Shown here piece after piece: positions 26,970-34,993 of a stretch of DNA of 64,000 nt. Position 1 is the first letter of the stretch, and each line of letters opens with the position of its first letter. The DNA comes from a virus: the IMG/VR virus record IMGVR_UViG_3300007504_000005, positions 23,173 to 87,172 of that record. One strand, given 5' to 3'. A model generated the notes under the pieces. That model was given only the letters and a program-made list of their open reading frames with translations. It was not told the DNA's origin and did no database searches. A program made the position numbers and the translations under genes.

Positions 26970-27908
26970 ATGACCAACAAGCTGACCCGGCTCGGTGCTC
27001 GGAACCTGACTTCGGCGATGGACAACGTCGCCGATACGATCCAGACCCACTTCGCTCTGCTGGGCATCGACCCGAAGATCGCCGGGGACTATGCCCTGCG
27101 GACCGATCTTCTCTCCGATGTCATCGAGCGGCGTGCCTCTGAGAACTTCCCCAAGAACGCGGACATGGATCTCTCCGTCATCGGAGAGACCACCACCGCT
27201 TCCTCTGTCCCCGGCTACGCAGGGTTCACCGCTCAGATCCGTGAGCTGGAGGGCCTCGCGACCCAGGCTGCTGAGATCTCCGCCCAGGTGGAGGAGGCCG
27301 TCGGCCCTCTCCTGCGGGAAGGCTCGGTTCTGGACGCCGGCCAGAAGAAGATCCACAAGGCCATCGTCGACGGGTACAAGCAGCACCTGGGGCAGATCGG
27401 AGACATCATCATCGAGCGCAAGACAGCTCTGGTGGGCGCTCGTGCCCGCCTCAAGGTCACCCAGGTCCGCCGGACTCCCAACCAGGTTCAGGGGGAGCTC
27501 CTCACGGCCGTTACTGAGCGCTACGGCGCTGAGGTCGCTGACTTCATCGCCACCACCCAGTCGGCCCTCCGGGATGCCGAGAAGAACCTGCGGATCGCCT
27601 TCAAGGGCTTCGAGCTCGAGCAGCGTGCTCTCACCGCCTCCGGCAAGACGGCGGGCCTCGCCGATCTTCTGGCCCGGTTCCAGGAGACCCTGTCCAAGAC
27701 CTGGCAGCGTATCGTTCAGGTGGTCCAGAACGCCGTCGGTCTGGTCTCCGGGGCGGCCAAGCGCGTCACCACGGCCCATGACGACTTCATGGAGGCCTTC
27801 TCCGCAGCACAGTCCAAGGCTGCCTCTGATGACGAGGATGCTGAGGACACCGACAAGGAAGCCTCCCAGACCGACAAGGTCGCGGGCCCCTTCAACCTCT
27901 TTGCGTAG
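26970..27908 (+). CDS. Head-region virion protein, 312 aa
   Basis: ATG 26970 is chosen because GGAG lies 8 bases upstream; an in-frame GTG at 26928 gives a poor N-terminus. The protein is almost all helical ('QIRELEGLATQAAEISAQVEEAVGPLL', 'LADLLARFQETLSKTWQRIVQVVQNAV'). The C-terminus is acidic ('SDDEDAEDTDKEAS') and ends 'KVAGPFNLFA'. Codon usage is strongly G/C-ending, like the capsid genes, so it is probably abundant in virions or proheads. Family unknown. Confidence 0.65.
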   Translation: MTNKLTRLGARNLTSAMDNVADTIQTHFALLGIDPKIAGDYALRTDLLSDVIERRASENFPKNADMDLSVIGETTTASSVPGYAGFTAQIRELEGLATQAAEISAQVEEAVGPLLREGSVLDAGQKKIHKAIVDGYKQHLGQIGDIIIERKTALVGARARLKVTQVRRTPNQVQGELLTAVTERYGAEVADFIATTQSALRDAEKNLRIAFKGFELEQRALTASGKTAGLADLLARFQETLSKTWQRIVQVVQNAVGLVSGAAKRVTTAHDDFMEAFSAAQSKAASDDEDAEDTDKEASQTDKVAGPFNLFA

Positions 27909-27922
27909 GTCGATCTGATCGG

Positions 27923-28402
27923 ATGACTCGCTCCGCTTCCAACTTCGTCGACTTCCAGTCTCGGGCTCGTGAGTTCTCCGAAGGGGACCTCGCTGCCCCC
28001 TTCGGATATTCCGTGGACCAGGCAGGACGGGTCACCAATGTGTGGCCTGCCGTCGGGATGGTGGATGTGGAGTTCGCGACGGGGAACCGTCGTCTTCCGG
28101 CAGAGGATCTCCAGAAGTTCACTCCTGATGGAGATCCTGACCCCCCGAAGACCAACTCGGTCACCGGACCGAGTTCTACCAAGGTGGCACTCTACTGGGC
28201 TCAGCGGGATCGCAAGTATCGGATGTCTCGTCCTGAGATCATCGATGGTTGTCCCTGCTGCCCTCGCTGCCCGGACAAGCCCAAGCTCAGCCGCGCCATC
28301 TACAAAAGGTTGGACGGCGCCAGCGAGCGGCTCCTCGGTTGCAAGTCCTGTCTCTTCCTGATCAAAAGTTCTGATATCGTCAATATGGGGGGTGGGGGAT
28401 GA
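27923..28402 (+). CDS. Zinc-ribbon protein whose 3' end is altered by an inserted GIY-YIG gene
   Basis: A 159-residue protein. Residues ~12-70 are beta-rich ('GDLAAPFGYSVDQAGRVTNVWPAVGMVDVEF'). The C-terminus has a zinc ribbon ('CPCCPRC ... LLGCKSCLFLI'). The frame ends '...KSSDIVNMGGGG' and overlaps the endonuclease start (ATGA). The residues KSSDIVN are repeated at the end of that endonuclease, followed by NPSCA and a stop. The ancestral gene therefore very likely ended '...KSSDIVNNPSCA' at 29232. Location just before the protease suggests a head-assembly role. Confidence 0.7.
   Translation: MTRSASNFVDFQSRAREFSEGDLAAPFGYSVDQAGRVTNVWPAVGMVDVEFATGNRRLPAEDLQKFTPDGDPDPPKTNSVTGPSSTKVALYWAQRDRKYRMSRPEIIDGCPCCPRCPDKPKLSRAIYKRLDGASERLLGCKSCLFLIKSSDIVNMGGGG
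28364..28384 (+). repeat. 5' copy of the duplicated KSSDIVN-coding segment
   Basis: A 21-base segment repeated at 29194-29214. 17 of 21 bases are identical and all four differences are synonymous third positions. It marks the insertion point of the GIY-YIG gene. Confidence 0.8.
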
Positions 28403-29232
28403 CTCCGGGCATTTATTCCATCCTCAACACCCAGAATGGGAAGAGGTACGTCGGGAGATCCAAGAATATGGAGGCCCGGTGGCGAGGCCATGAACGTTCG
28501 CTGGTGGCGGGGTCTCATTGCAACAACCATCTCCAGAGGTCCTGGAACCTTTACGGATCCTCCACCTTTCAGTTTGAGATTCTTGAGGTAGTCCCGGATG
28601 CGATGACGCGGGCCCACAGGGAAGCGTTCTGGTGTGGCCACTTCGATACCCACAACCGAGACAAGGGCTACAATATCGGGGATGTCCGGACAGATGAAGG
28701 GTCGGTTTACGTTTCAGACGAAGTTCGTTTGAAACGTTCTGCAGCGCGGCTTGGGAAGACTATGTCGGCAGAGACGCGAAGGAAGATTTCGATCGCCAAC
28801 AAGGGGCGAAAGAGGACATCTGAGGTTTGCGAGAGGATTCGGCAAGCACGTACCGGGACCAAGGCTTCCGAAGAAACCCGGAAGAAGATGTCCGTGTCTC
28901 GTAGGAAATGGAACCACAGCCCGGAGACAGTGGCGAAGATAGCTGACTCCAACCGAGGACAGAAGAGATCCCCTGCCATTTGCCAGGCTATGTCAGAAGC
29001 CCGAAAGGGGAGGCCTGGACGCCCTCACACCGCTGAGACCAAAGCCAAGATCTCAGAGAAACTCCAGGGGCAGAAGCGCACGCCGGAGCAGTGTGCGCGG
29101 ATTTCCGTCTCGAAGCAGGGGCCTCGGAAACCGCATTCTGAGGAAACCCGGAACAAGATAGCGGCTTCTCTCAGAGCCTATTGGGCTCGGCGGAAGAGTT
29201 CCGACATCGTCAACAACCCAAGCTGCGCATAG
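28399..29232 (+). CDS. GIY-YIG homing endonuclease with NUMOD3 repeats
   Basis: A 277-residue protein. The nuclease domain has GIY (residues 4-6), YVG (17-19), R27 and E75 ('HREAFW'), with 'GYNIG' closing it. Residues ~105-265 contain at least six NUMOD3-like repeats ('SAETRRKISIANKGRKRT', 'SEETRKKMSVSRR', 'TAETKAKISEKLQGQ', 'SEETRNKIAASLR'), which bind target DNA. The last 12 residues appear to be the captured end of the upstream zinc-ribbon gene. Start ATG overlaps that gene and is preceded by a G-rich SD. It is a mobile element within the head module. Confidence 0.88.
   Translation: MTPGIYSILNTQNGKRYVGRSKNMEARWRGHERSLVAGSHCNNHLQRSWNLYGSSTFQFEILEVVPDAMTRAHREAFWCGHFDTHNRDKGYNIGDVRTDEGSVYVSDEVRLKRSAARLGKTMSAETRRKISIANKGRKRTSEVCERIRQARTGTKASEETRKKMSVSRRKWNHSPETVAKIADSNRGQKRSPAICQAMSEARKGRPGRPHTAETKAKISEKLQGQKRTPEQCARISVSKQGPRKPHSEETRNKIAASLRAYWARRKSSDIVNNPSCA
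29194..29214 (+). repeat. 3' copy of the duplicated KSSDIVN-coding segment
   Basis: Second copy of 28364-28384, in frame at the end of the GIY-YIG gene. The following codons (NPSCA, stop at 29232) are the likely original end of the upstream gene. Confidence 0.8.
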
Positions 29233-29233
29233 A

Positions 29234-30691
29234 ATGGCTCACTCCAAGAAAGCATATGCGATGCTCACCCATCCCCGGATCACCGGGCGTGGTTGGGGCA
29301 AAATGCGTCGGAAGGCGACGTCCGGGGCTTCCTCGGCCAACCTGTCGGATCAGGCTCGTCTGATCCTCGGCGGGCCTCTGGATCCCGACAAGTACCTCTT
29401 CTCGCACTGCACCATCGTGGCGTCGGTGGATATCGATCCCGTCCCGGGTGTCCGTATGGGCACTGTCAAGGTAGGGAACTCGACCATTGACCGTCGCTAT
29501 GGCGACTACTACATCAGGCCCACCAGTTCCCAGTATGTGAACAACAACGGGGACTCTTGGTCTCGCCCAGTGCTGCTGGCCAGCTATCCGACCTTCGTCG
29601 GGGGCCACAACTTCCTCGAGCATGTCCAGGTTGCCTCCAAGTCCAAGGGCCGGATCATCGATGCGGTCGCTCGGGATGTTGGGGACTCGGTCTACATCGA
29701 CATCCTGGTCGCGACCAATCGGAAGCATGCTTCCCTGATCTCGGACATCAAGTCCGGACGTCTCAACACCCTCTCGATGGGCTGTACCACCGACTTCACG
29801 ATCTGCACCAAGTGCGGACACGTGGCGGTGGACGAGACCGACCTCTGCGACCACGTCAAGGTTGCCAAGCTCGACACCTTCCTCGACGAGCGGAACGAGC
29901 GTCGGATCATCGCCGAGCTCTGCGGCCACATCTCTCACAACGAGACGGGGGGTGTCAACTTCATCGAAGCCAGCTGGGTTGGGATCCCGGCTTTCACTGG
30001 CGCGGTGATGCGAAACATCCTGCAGATCGCCAACCTCGATGAGCGCGAGTCCGAGATTCGCCGGATCCTCGCCAGTCAAGGTCCCTCGTGGTCGGAGGCT
30101 GCCATGATGAAGGCAGCCAAGTTCGACCCCCAAAGGTTCCTGGTTGGACAAGGGGACGAGGACAACGAGGAACAAGAGCCAGAGCCAACCCCGGAGCCCG
30201 AGACCAAGGACACTCTCCAGAAGCTCGAAGATGACCTGGTTGACCGAGTCAAGGACCGCGTGCAGGACCGCCTCCGCTCCGAGATGCGTTCCGATGAGGG
30301 TGACAAGACCCTTGGGGACTCCGACTGGCCCAATGACACTCTGAACAGGGAAGCCCGGACCCGGGTAGCCTCCAACACCCGCCGTCGCTACAAGATCGCG
30401 GTGGAAACGGCTCTCCGGCATGCGACCTCTCAGATCGCTCTCGTCGACTCGGTCGCTCGGATCAACATCGCCCACGATATCCGGATCCCCGTCTCCATCT
30501 ATCGCGCCGCTCTCGAGGCTGGCTCCTCTTCTCGCTACGCTGGAACTCAGCAGTACGTGAATCGGATGCAGCACCTCCTGGGTCGCCGCATCAGTCCCGC
30601 CGAATTCCGGGTTGTTGTCCGGGTCGGCTCCCTGCTCTCCCAGTGGGAGCAATTCAACAACCCGCAGTCATCCTCCCCGAGGAGTTCCTAA
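29234..30691 (+). CDS. Prohead protease with C-terminal extension
   Basis: A 485-residue protein. The N-terminal half resembles the herpes/T4 gp21-type prohead protease fold: H125 in 'GGHNFLEHVQV' (with H130 nearby) and probable nucleophile S181 in 'GRLNTLSMGC'. A Cys/His cluster follows ('CTKCGHVAVDETDLCDH') that could bind zinc. The C-terminal half is acidic then basic and helical, perhaps a scaffold-like part removed on maturation; 'MMKAAKFDPQ' at the junction resembles the K-x-A motifs in other head proteins. It directly precedes the scaffold gene (TAATG overlap) and the capsid gene. It should cleave scaffold and capsid precursors inside the prohead. Confidence 0.75.
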   Translation: MAHSKKAYAMLTHPRITGRGWGKMRRKATSGASSANLSDQARLILGGPLDPDKYLFSHCTIVASVDIDPVPGVRMGTVKVGNSTIDRRYGDYYIRPTSSQYVNNNGDSWSRPVLLASYPTFVGGHNFLEHVQVASKSKGRIIDAVARDVGDSVYIDILVATNRKHASLISDIKSGRLNTLSMGCTTDFTICTKCGHVAVDETDLCDHVKVAKLDTFLDERNERRIIAELCGHISHNETGGVNFIEASWVGIPAFTGAVMRNILQIANLDERESEIRRILASQGPSWSEAAMMKAAKFDPQRFLVGQGDEDNEEQEPEPTPEPETKDTLQKLEDDLVDRVKDRVQDRLRSEMRSDEGDKTLGDSDWPNDTLNREARTRVASNTRRRYKIAVETALRHATSQIALVDSVARINIAHDIRIPVSIYRAALEAGSSSRYAGTQQYVNRMQHLLGRRISPAEFRVVVRVGSLLSQWEQFNNPQSSSPRSS

Positions 30692-31863
30692 TGGCACGTC
30701 AGCGCCTCTCATGGATCGAGGAAGCTCGTCGAGCTTCCGCCCACCCCGCAACCCCCGACGAGGGTCCGGCCTCTCCCGCAGGCAACGGTGAGGACCCCAC
30801 CGCCGACGCCTACGAGAACGGCGACACCTCCTCGTGGGCCTCTGACCCGCACCCGCACCCCGGCCCCTACCCGGACAGCGCCCACCCCGCCACGCCCGAC
30901 GAGGGCTCGGACCACCCGGCCGGCAAGTCCGCCTCCGACGAGATCTCTCCCGAGACGAACCGTCGCGCCTCCCAGTGCGTCCGCATCGCGACCGCCATGC
31001 TCGGCGAGCCCGACAGCCCCGCCAAGGTCGCCGCCATCGAGGCGCAGGCCATCGAGCTGATGCACCTCCCCGACGCTTCCATCACCGCCAGCCTCAAGCG
31101 GCTCGGTCTGGACGGCGACGGTGAGGACGACACCGACAAGGAAGCCTCTTCCAAGATCTCCAAGAACACCGACCGGATCGCCCGGCTCGAGCGCGTTCTG
31201 ATCCGCCTCGCCGACGACGACCTGGACGAGGAGGCCGCCACCAAGAAGGCTTCGGCTGAGCTGGAGACCCGCGTGGCGCGGCTCGAGCGCATCCTCGTCA
31301 AGCTGGCTGAGGAAGACGAGGATGACGACGGCGACCGGATCGCCCGGCTCGAGCGCGTTCTGATCCGCCTCGCCGAGGAGGAGGAGGAAGAGGACCCCGC
31401 CCCGAAGGCTGCCGCCACGGACAAGAAGGCCGACGACCTGCTCCTCGAGGAGATGCTCCGCGAAGAGGGGATGCTGGACAAGAAGGCCGACGACCTGCTC
31501 CTCGAGGAGATGCTCCGCGAAGAGGGGATGCTGGACGAGCCCTGCGGCATGGGTGAGCCCTCCATGGACGAGCCCTCCGGCGACACCGAGCTCGAGATCG
31601 ATCTCGCTGAGGAGGATCCCATGACCATCCTCGCCGACGACGACCTGGACGAGGAGGCCGCCACCGTGCTCGCCTCCCTGTACAGCGAGACCCCCGGCGC
31701 GAACCGCGAGGCCGCCACCGAGCCCGAGCGCCGGCCGCAGCCCAAGAAGGCGAGCACCGGTGCCTCCAGCCTCGGCAACGTCCGGACGGCGTCCAACGAC
31801 TCCGACGTGGCTCAGCTCGAGAACCTGTGGAAGTCGGCTCCCGACGTCTCCGCGCTCATCTGA
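30691..31863 (+). CDS. Scaffold (prohead core) protein with internal repeats
   Basis: ATG 30691 overlaps the protease stop. A 390-residue, very acidic, helical protein with Asp/Glu/Ala-rich runs and coiled-coil units. 'RIARLERVLIRLA' occurs twice and 'RVARLERILVKLA' once. A 19-residue unit starting DKKADDLLLEEM is duplicated in tandem, and 'ADDDLDEEAAT' occurs twice. The N-terminal region is Pro/Asp/His-rich with 'AHPATPDEG' twice. Position between protease and capsid, charge and repeats fit an assembly scaffold. KAS/KAA motifs inside could be protease sites. Codon bias is extreme. Confidence 0.75.
   Translation: MARQRLSWIEEARRASAHPATPDEGPASPAGNGEDPTADAYENGDTSSWASDPHPHPGPYPDSAHPATPDEGSDHPAGKSASDEISPETNRRASQCVRIATAMLGEPDSPAKVAAIEAQAIELMHLPDASITASLKRLGLDGDGEDDTDKEASSKISKNTDRIARLERVLIRLADDDLDEEAATKKASAELETRVARLERILVKLAEEDEDDDGDRIARLERVLIRLAEEEEEEDPAPKAAATDKKADDLLLEEMLREEGMLDKKADDLLLEEMLREEGMLDEPCGMGEPSMDEPSGDTELEIDLAEEDPMTILADDDLDEEAATVLASLYSETPGANREAATEPERRPQPKKASTGASSLGNVRTASNDSDVAQLENLWKSAPDVSALI
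31171..31374 (+). repeat. Direct repeat of 42 bp inside the scaffold gene
   Basis: 31171-31212 and 31333-31374 are identical and encode DRIARLERVLIRLA. A separate 36-bp direct repeat (31207-31242 and 31630-31665) encodes LADDDLDEEAAT. Confidence 0.85.
31420..31533 (+). repeat. Perfect 57-bp tandem duplication in the scaffold gene
   Basis: 31420-31476 and 31477-31533 are identical in every base and encode the same 19 residues, which implies a recent duplication or active homogenisation. Confidence 0.9.
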
Positions 31864-31889
31864 TCGGATCAGGCCACAGAGCCTGATAG

Positions 31890-31931
31890 CTGGCCCGTGG
31901 AAGTCCAATCCACGGGCCAGTTCTGTTTTTT
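31890..31931 (+). terminator. Rho-independent terminator after the scaffold gene
   Basis: CTGGCCCGTGGA (31890-31901) pairs perfectly with TCCACGGGCCAG (31909-31920), 12 bp with a 7-base loop, followed by TTCTGTTTTTT. It is the clearest intrinsic terminator in the window and separates the scaffold from the decoration and capsid genes, which have their own promoter. Confidence 0.92.
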
Positions 31932-31975
31932 AGATGCTGGAGGACTTCTTTTTCCTTCAGACTCCCAATACCGGA

Positions 31976-32010
31976 TTTATATCCGTCCCTGAAGGTGGAG
32001 CTACTGGCTC
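31976..32010 (+). promoter_or_regulatory. Candidate late promoter, TTTATAT class
   Basis: TTTATAT (31976-31982) preceded by TACCGGA and followed by GAAGGTG and GGCTC, matching the arrangement at 26907-26939. It lies after a strong terminator and before the decoration and capsid genes. The remaining ~65 bases to ATG 32079 hold the SD (AGGAG) and nothing else recognised. Confidence 0.55.
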
Positions 32011-32078
32011 TGGCGAAGGGTGGGTCCTCCCCCCAAGCCTCCTCAACCACTCTCTGTGAACAATGAGCAGGAGAACAA

Positions 32079-32735
32079 ATGCCTCTGCTTGGACAGGCGA
32101 GCGGTGGATGGACCGAGTCTTCCTCTGCCCTTCGGATTCTGCACGTCGGCGTGCGGAACACGGTGGGTCAGCTGGCGGCCGATGCCTTCACCCAGACCAA
32201 CCCTCCCAACCTGACCACCTCCAGCACCGTGTCGACCAACGTTGACACCGCCGTGCTGGGCGTCCTCTCCGGATCCGTGGCGTTCACCCGCCCCGACGAG
32301 GGCGACAACTACATCGGCGGCCCGTCCGAGGCCGGCTCCGCGCACGACGCGTTCAACACGTCGCCGCTGGGCCTGTTCATCAACACCGCCGTCGGCAACA
32401 GCTTCGAGAACCAGCCGGGTGTGGCCTCCAACAAGGGCCCCTACACCTCGGCGCAGGGAACCCACGCGTCCCAGCTGTTCGAGACGCAGGCTGCCGCTTC
32501 CACCGGTGCCTACACCATCGGTGACGACCTGACCTACACCGCCGGCATGGGCCTGATGGCCAGCCGCAACGGCTACCTCGTGCCGACGCACGACTCCGCC
32601 GTGGCTGCTCTCAACGCCACCGCCGCCTGGTCTTCCGAGGTCACCAACGGTCGCACCACCGCCACCACCCTCGCTGTCCTCAAGATGCCCTCGGACTCTA
32701 CGCAGGCCGAGATCGTCTTCGACCAGCGCGTCTGA
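32079..32735 (+). CDS. Head decoration protein candidate, 218 aa
   Basis: SD AGGAG precedes ATG 32079. The protein is Ala/Gly/Thr/Ser-rich and beta-type ('VDTAVLGVLSGSVAFTRPDEGDNYIGG', 'AYTIGDDLTYTAGMGLMASRNGYLVPT') with few charges, as in capsid decoration or minor capsid proteins. It lies directly before the major capsid gene under the same promoter and has the same extreme codon bias, so it should be abundant. Confidence 0.65.
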   Translation: MPLLGQASGGWTESSSALRILHVGVRNTVGQLAADAFTQTNPPNLTTSSTVSTNVDTAVLGVLSGSVAFTRPDEGDNYIGGPSEAGSAHDAFNTSPLGLFINTAVGNSFENQPGVASNKGPYTSAQGTHASQLFETQAAASTGAYTIGDDLTYTAGMGLMASRNGYLVPTHDSAVAALNATAAWSSEVTNGRTTATTLAVLKMPSDSTQAEIVFDQRV

Positions 32736-32747
32736 GGAGGGACTACA

Positions 32748-33620
32748 ATGCCCGCAACCAACGCAGTCAAGGCTCGCCTCATCAGCGAGTTCATCGGCAC
32801 CCAGGCTGGCCGTCACAAGCTCGCCGCGTCGATGACCCAGCCCCTCCGGCTCCGCCGGGACTACATGGCCGTCGGCCGGAAGACCTTCCTCGTGGAAGAG
32901 CTCCCGGATGGCGCGCTGCCCATCTACGACAAGGATCCGGACGTCACCGCGTACCTGGTCGGTGAGGAAGGCGAGAACATCGTCGCCGTCACCAAGCCCC
33001 GGCGCGTGTCCTTCCCGCTGTTCGAGATCGCCTCGAACCCGGAGATCCCGCTGACGCAGATCAAGGAGCGCCGCTTCGACCTCATCGAGCGCGCCCAGGA
33101 CCTGGCCCGTGCCCAGATCCAGGCCGCCGAGGACGAGCGCGTCTTCGCGATCATGGACTCGATCGCCACCAACGGCTTCGACTCCATCGCCGGTGGTGAG
33201 AACCCCGACATCCCCGTCGTCGCCCCGATCTCCGGCGCTGTCCTCGCGGACGCCTTCGCCGCGGTCGAGCAGCACGACCTCCGGGTGGCCCGGGTGTTCA
33301 TGAACGCCGTCGACTACGCGGACATCCGCAAGTTCGGCCGGGACATCCTCGACGTCGAGACCCAGCGCGACCTCATCCAGACCGGCCTCATGGGTCGCCT
33401 CTGGGGTGCCAGCGTCATCGTCAGCCGCCTCGTGCCGGCCGGATTCGTCTACATCTGCTGCGAGCCCGAGAACTTCGGTCGGATTCCGGTCCGTACCGAG
33501 CTCACGGTCCTCAGCGCCGACGACCCGCGCGCCCGCACCATTGGCTTCAGCGTTTTCGAAAACTTGGGCATCGGGGCCTTCAACCCCAAGGGCCTCTGCC
33601 GCCTGACGATCGCACGGTAG
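32748..33620 (+). CDS. Major capsid protein (HK97 fold)
   Basis: A 290-residue protein with features of compact HK97-fold capsid proteins: a basic N-terminal arm ('KARLISEFIGTQAGRHKLAAS'), an E-loop-like stretch ('GALPIYDKDPDVTAYLVGEEGENI'), a spine helix ('RRFDLIERAQDLARAQIQAAEDERVFAIMDSI'), and A-domain segments ending in 'RTIGFSVFENLGIGAFNPKGLCRLTIAR'. It follows protease, scaffold and decoration genes in the expected order, and codons are highly optimised. K-L-A-A-S near residue 25 may be a maturation site (inference). Confidence 0.82.
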   Translation: MPATNAVKARLISEFIGTQAGRHKLAASMTQPLRLRRDYMAVGRKTFLVEELPDGALPIYDKDPDVTAYLVGEEGENIVAVTKPRRVSFPLFEIASNPEIPLTQIKERRFDLIERAQDLARAQIQAAEDERVFAIMDSIATNGFDSIAGGENPDIPVVAPISGAVLADAFAAVEQHDLRVARVFMNAVDYADIRKFGRDILDVETQRDLIQTGLMGRLWGASVIVSRLVPAGFVYICCEPENFGRIPVRTELTVLSADDPRARTIGFSVFENLGIGAFNPKGLCRLTIAR

Positions 33621-33644
33621 TCCAGGCTCTGCCTGGCCGCCGTC

Positions 33645-33672
33645 ATGGCCGCCCCCTCTCCGGGGCGGCCAT
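33645..33672 (+). terminator. Strong GC hairpin after the capsid gene
   Basis: ATGGCCGCCCC (33645-33655) pairs perfectly with GGGGCGGCCAT (33662-33672), 11 bp with a 6-base loop. No U-run follows, so it may be a partial terminator or a 3' mRNA stabiliser. Confidence 0.6.
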
Positions 33673-33700
33673 AGCTGTGTTGGGCATTGTGGGATCAAGC

Positions 33701-33724
33701 GGTAACTCCAACCCTGGAGCTACC
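33701..33724 (+). promoter_or_regulatory. Leader hairpin on the RBS of the 33725 gene
   Basis: GGTA and CTCC (33701-33704, 33706-33709) pair with GGAG and TACC (33716-33719, 33721-33724) with one internal mismatch. The SD is GGAG in the right arm, and ATG follows immediately. Confidence 0.5.
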
Positions 33725-34522
33725 ATGCCCACTACCCATTGCCTCCCTCCTGAGTTCCCTGCGGGGTTGGATCTCTTCATCGTCTTCACGGACGGGACGG
33801 AGATCCATACGCAGACCACGGGGAGGAAGTCTGGGATCCCTGGCTTCGCGACTACCCACTCTCTACGCCCGAAGACGTTCGACTATGGGGGGTCCTCCTG
33901 GGAGACGGGAGATCTGGTGATCCCTCTTGATCGGAGGGAGTTCTACCTCACCGTCTACGCTGGGAAGGAATCCAGAGTCCCCCAGCGTAGAGAGATCGCA
34001 GAGATGTGGGTCGACGGACGCCACGCCATCAGCCAGTACCCCGTCACAATCGAGGAGCGGGAGGGGGAATCCGGTCGGGAGTTCCGCATCATCTCCCTTC
34101 GACGAACCCTGGTGGGAGATTGGACACCTATCGACCAGATCGCCTTCTCCGGCGGGAAGCCTGAGTACTACGGGATCTCTCTGGGAGGGGCCCCTCCCAT
34201 CCTCCTACAGAAGGTCTCCGACACACGGGCGATCCCCGAGAGATCCTCTGAAGAACTCCCGTTGGCGGTCCGGGTTCGGGTCCTCCCTATCGGCGCTATC
34301 GTCAATGTCAAGACCGAGGCCAAGACTGTGAGAGGCCAGATCGTCGATGGCTCCACTGACGCAGACGAGATCTACCTCTCTGTGGTGGTAGGGGGATTCC
34401 CTCGGGTGTTCTCTCTGGTGATCGACATCGAGGTAGTCCGACTCTCCTACAAAGCGGAGGACCTCGAAACCGTGATGGAGATCCAGCTCATCGAACTCCC
34501 TCCCGAGATGGAGGTCCAGTAG
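33725..34522 (+). CDS. Hypothetical virion-region protein, 265 aa
   Basis: ATG 33725 is preferred over an upstream TTG at 33677 because it follows GGAG and a leader hairpin. The protein is beta-rich with many Arg/Glu pairs ('EFYLTVYAGKESRVPQRREIAEMWVDG', 'LPLAVRVRVLPIGAIVNVKTEAKTVRG'). No family is recognised. It follows the capsid gene, so a head-completion role is possible. Confidence 0.6.
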   Translation: MPTTHCLPPEFPAGLDLFIVFTDGTEIHTQTTGRKSGIPGFATTHSLRPKTFDYGGSSWETGDLVIPLDRREFYLTVYAGKESRVPQRREIAEMWVDGRHAISQYPVTIEEREGESGREFRIISLRRTLVGDWTPIDQIAFSGGKPEYYGISLGGAPPILLQKVSDTRAIPERSSEELPLAVRVRVLPIGAIVNVKTEAKTVRGQIVDGSTDADEIYLSVVVGGFPRVFSLVIDIEVVRLSYKAEDLETVMEIQLIELPPEMEVQ

Positions 34523-34993
34523 ATGGCCATGCTCTGGTTGACCAAGCCTTCTCACGGGTTCGGCCGGATCACGTACCTCCGTCTGGGCTGGCGTGGGATT
34601 CTCGAGGTCTGTCACGACAAGCTGATCATAGAAGAACAGGAGTACATGGAGCGGTGGTACTTCCGCACCTTCCTGTTCCAGATACGGCTCCACAAGATCC
34701 TGGCCTCAGACGACCCCAAGCGCCCCCTACACGATCATGCGGTGGGGATGGTATCCCTCATCCTCAAGGGATCCTACAGGGAGGAGACTCCCGAAGGGGA
34801 CTCTTTCTTCAAGGCTCCTGCGATCAACGTGATTCCGGCGGCTCGTCCTCACCGGCTCACTCTCGGGCATACTCCGGTCTGGACTCTGGTCCTCACCGGC
34901 CGAGCAGTTCGGGAGTGGGGGTTCCTAACCCGCCAGGGCTGGATGCATCACGAGCGGTTCTTCGAGAGCCTGGCGGACTCCGAACCTACATAG
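34523..34993 (+). CDS. Cupin-fold protein
   Basis: A 156-residue protein that starts directly after the previous stop. It has a cupin-like metal motif H70-D71-H72 in 'KRPLHDHAVGMVSLILKGSYREET', then 'INVIPAARPHRLTLGHTPVWTLVLTGRAVREWGF' with a second His in the expected strand. Small cupins of this type occur in large phages. The ligand and reaction are unknown; metal binding is likely from the motif. Confidence 0.75.
   Translation: MAMLWLTKPSHGFGRITYLRLGWRGILEVCHDKLIIEEQEYMERWYFRTFLFQIRLHKILASDDPKRPLHDHAVGMVSLILKGSYREETPEGDSFFKAPAINVIPAARPHRLTLGHTPVWTLVLTGRAVREWGFLTRQGWMHHERFFESLADSEPT

Noticed and set aside
28399-29232. Group I intron around the GIY-YIG gene
   Set aside because: The gene has its own start overlapping the upstream gene, there is no room for intron core structure, and the flanking duplication is explained by insertion near the 3' end of the gene.
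30709-31908. Minus-strand open frame opposite the scaffold gene
   Set aside because: Repeats mirror the scaffold repeats and it runs through the terminator; a compositional shadow.
33645-33672. Classical rho-independent terminator after the capsid gene
   Set aside because: The hairpin is strong but lacks a U-run, so it is listed with reduced confidence and not treated as a certain terminator.
32043-33698. Minus-strand open frame of 551 codons opposite the decoration and capsid genes
   Set aside because: Antisense shadow caused by absence of A/T-ending codons in the capsid module.
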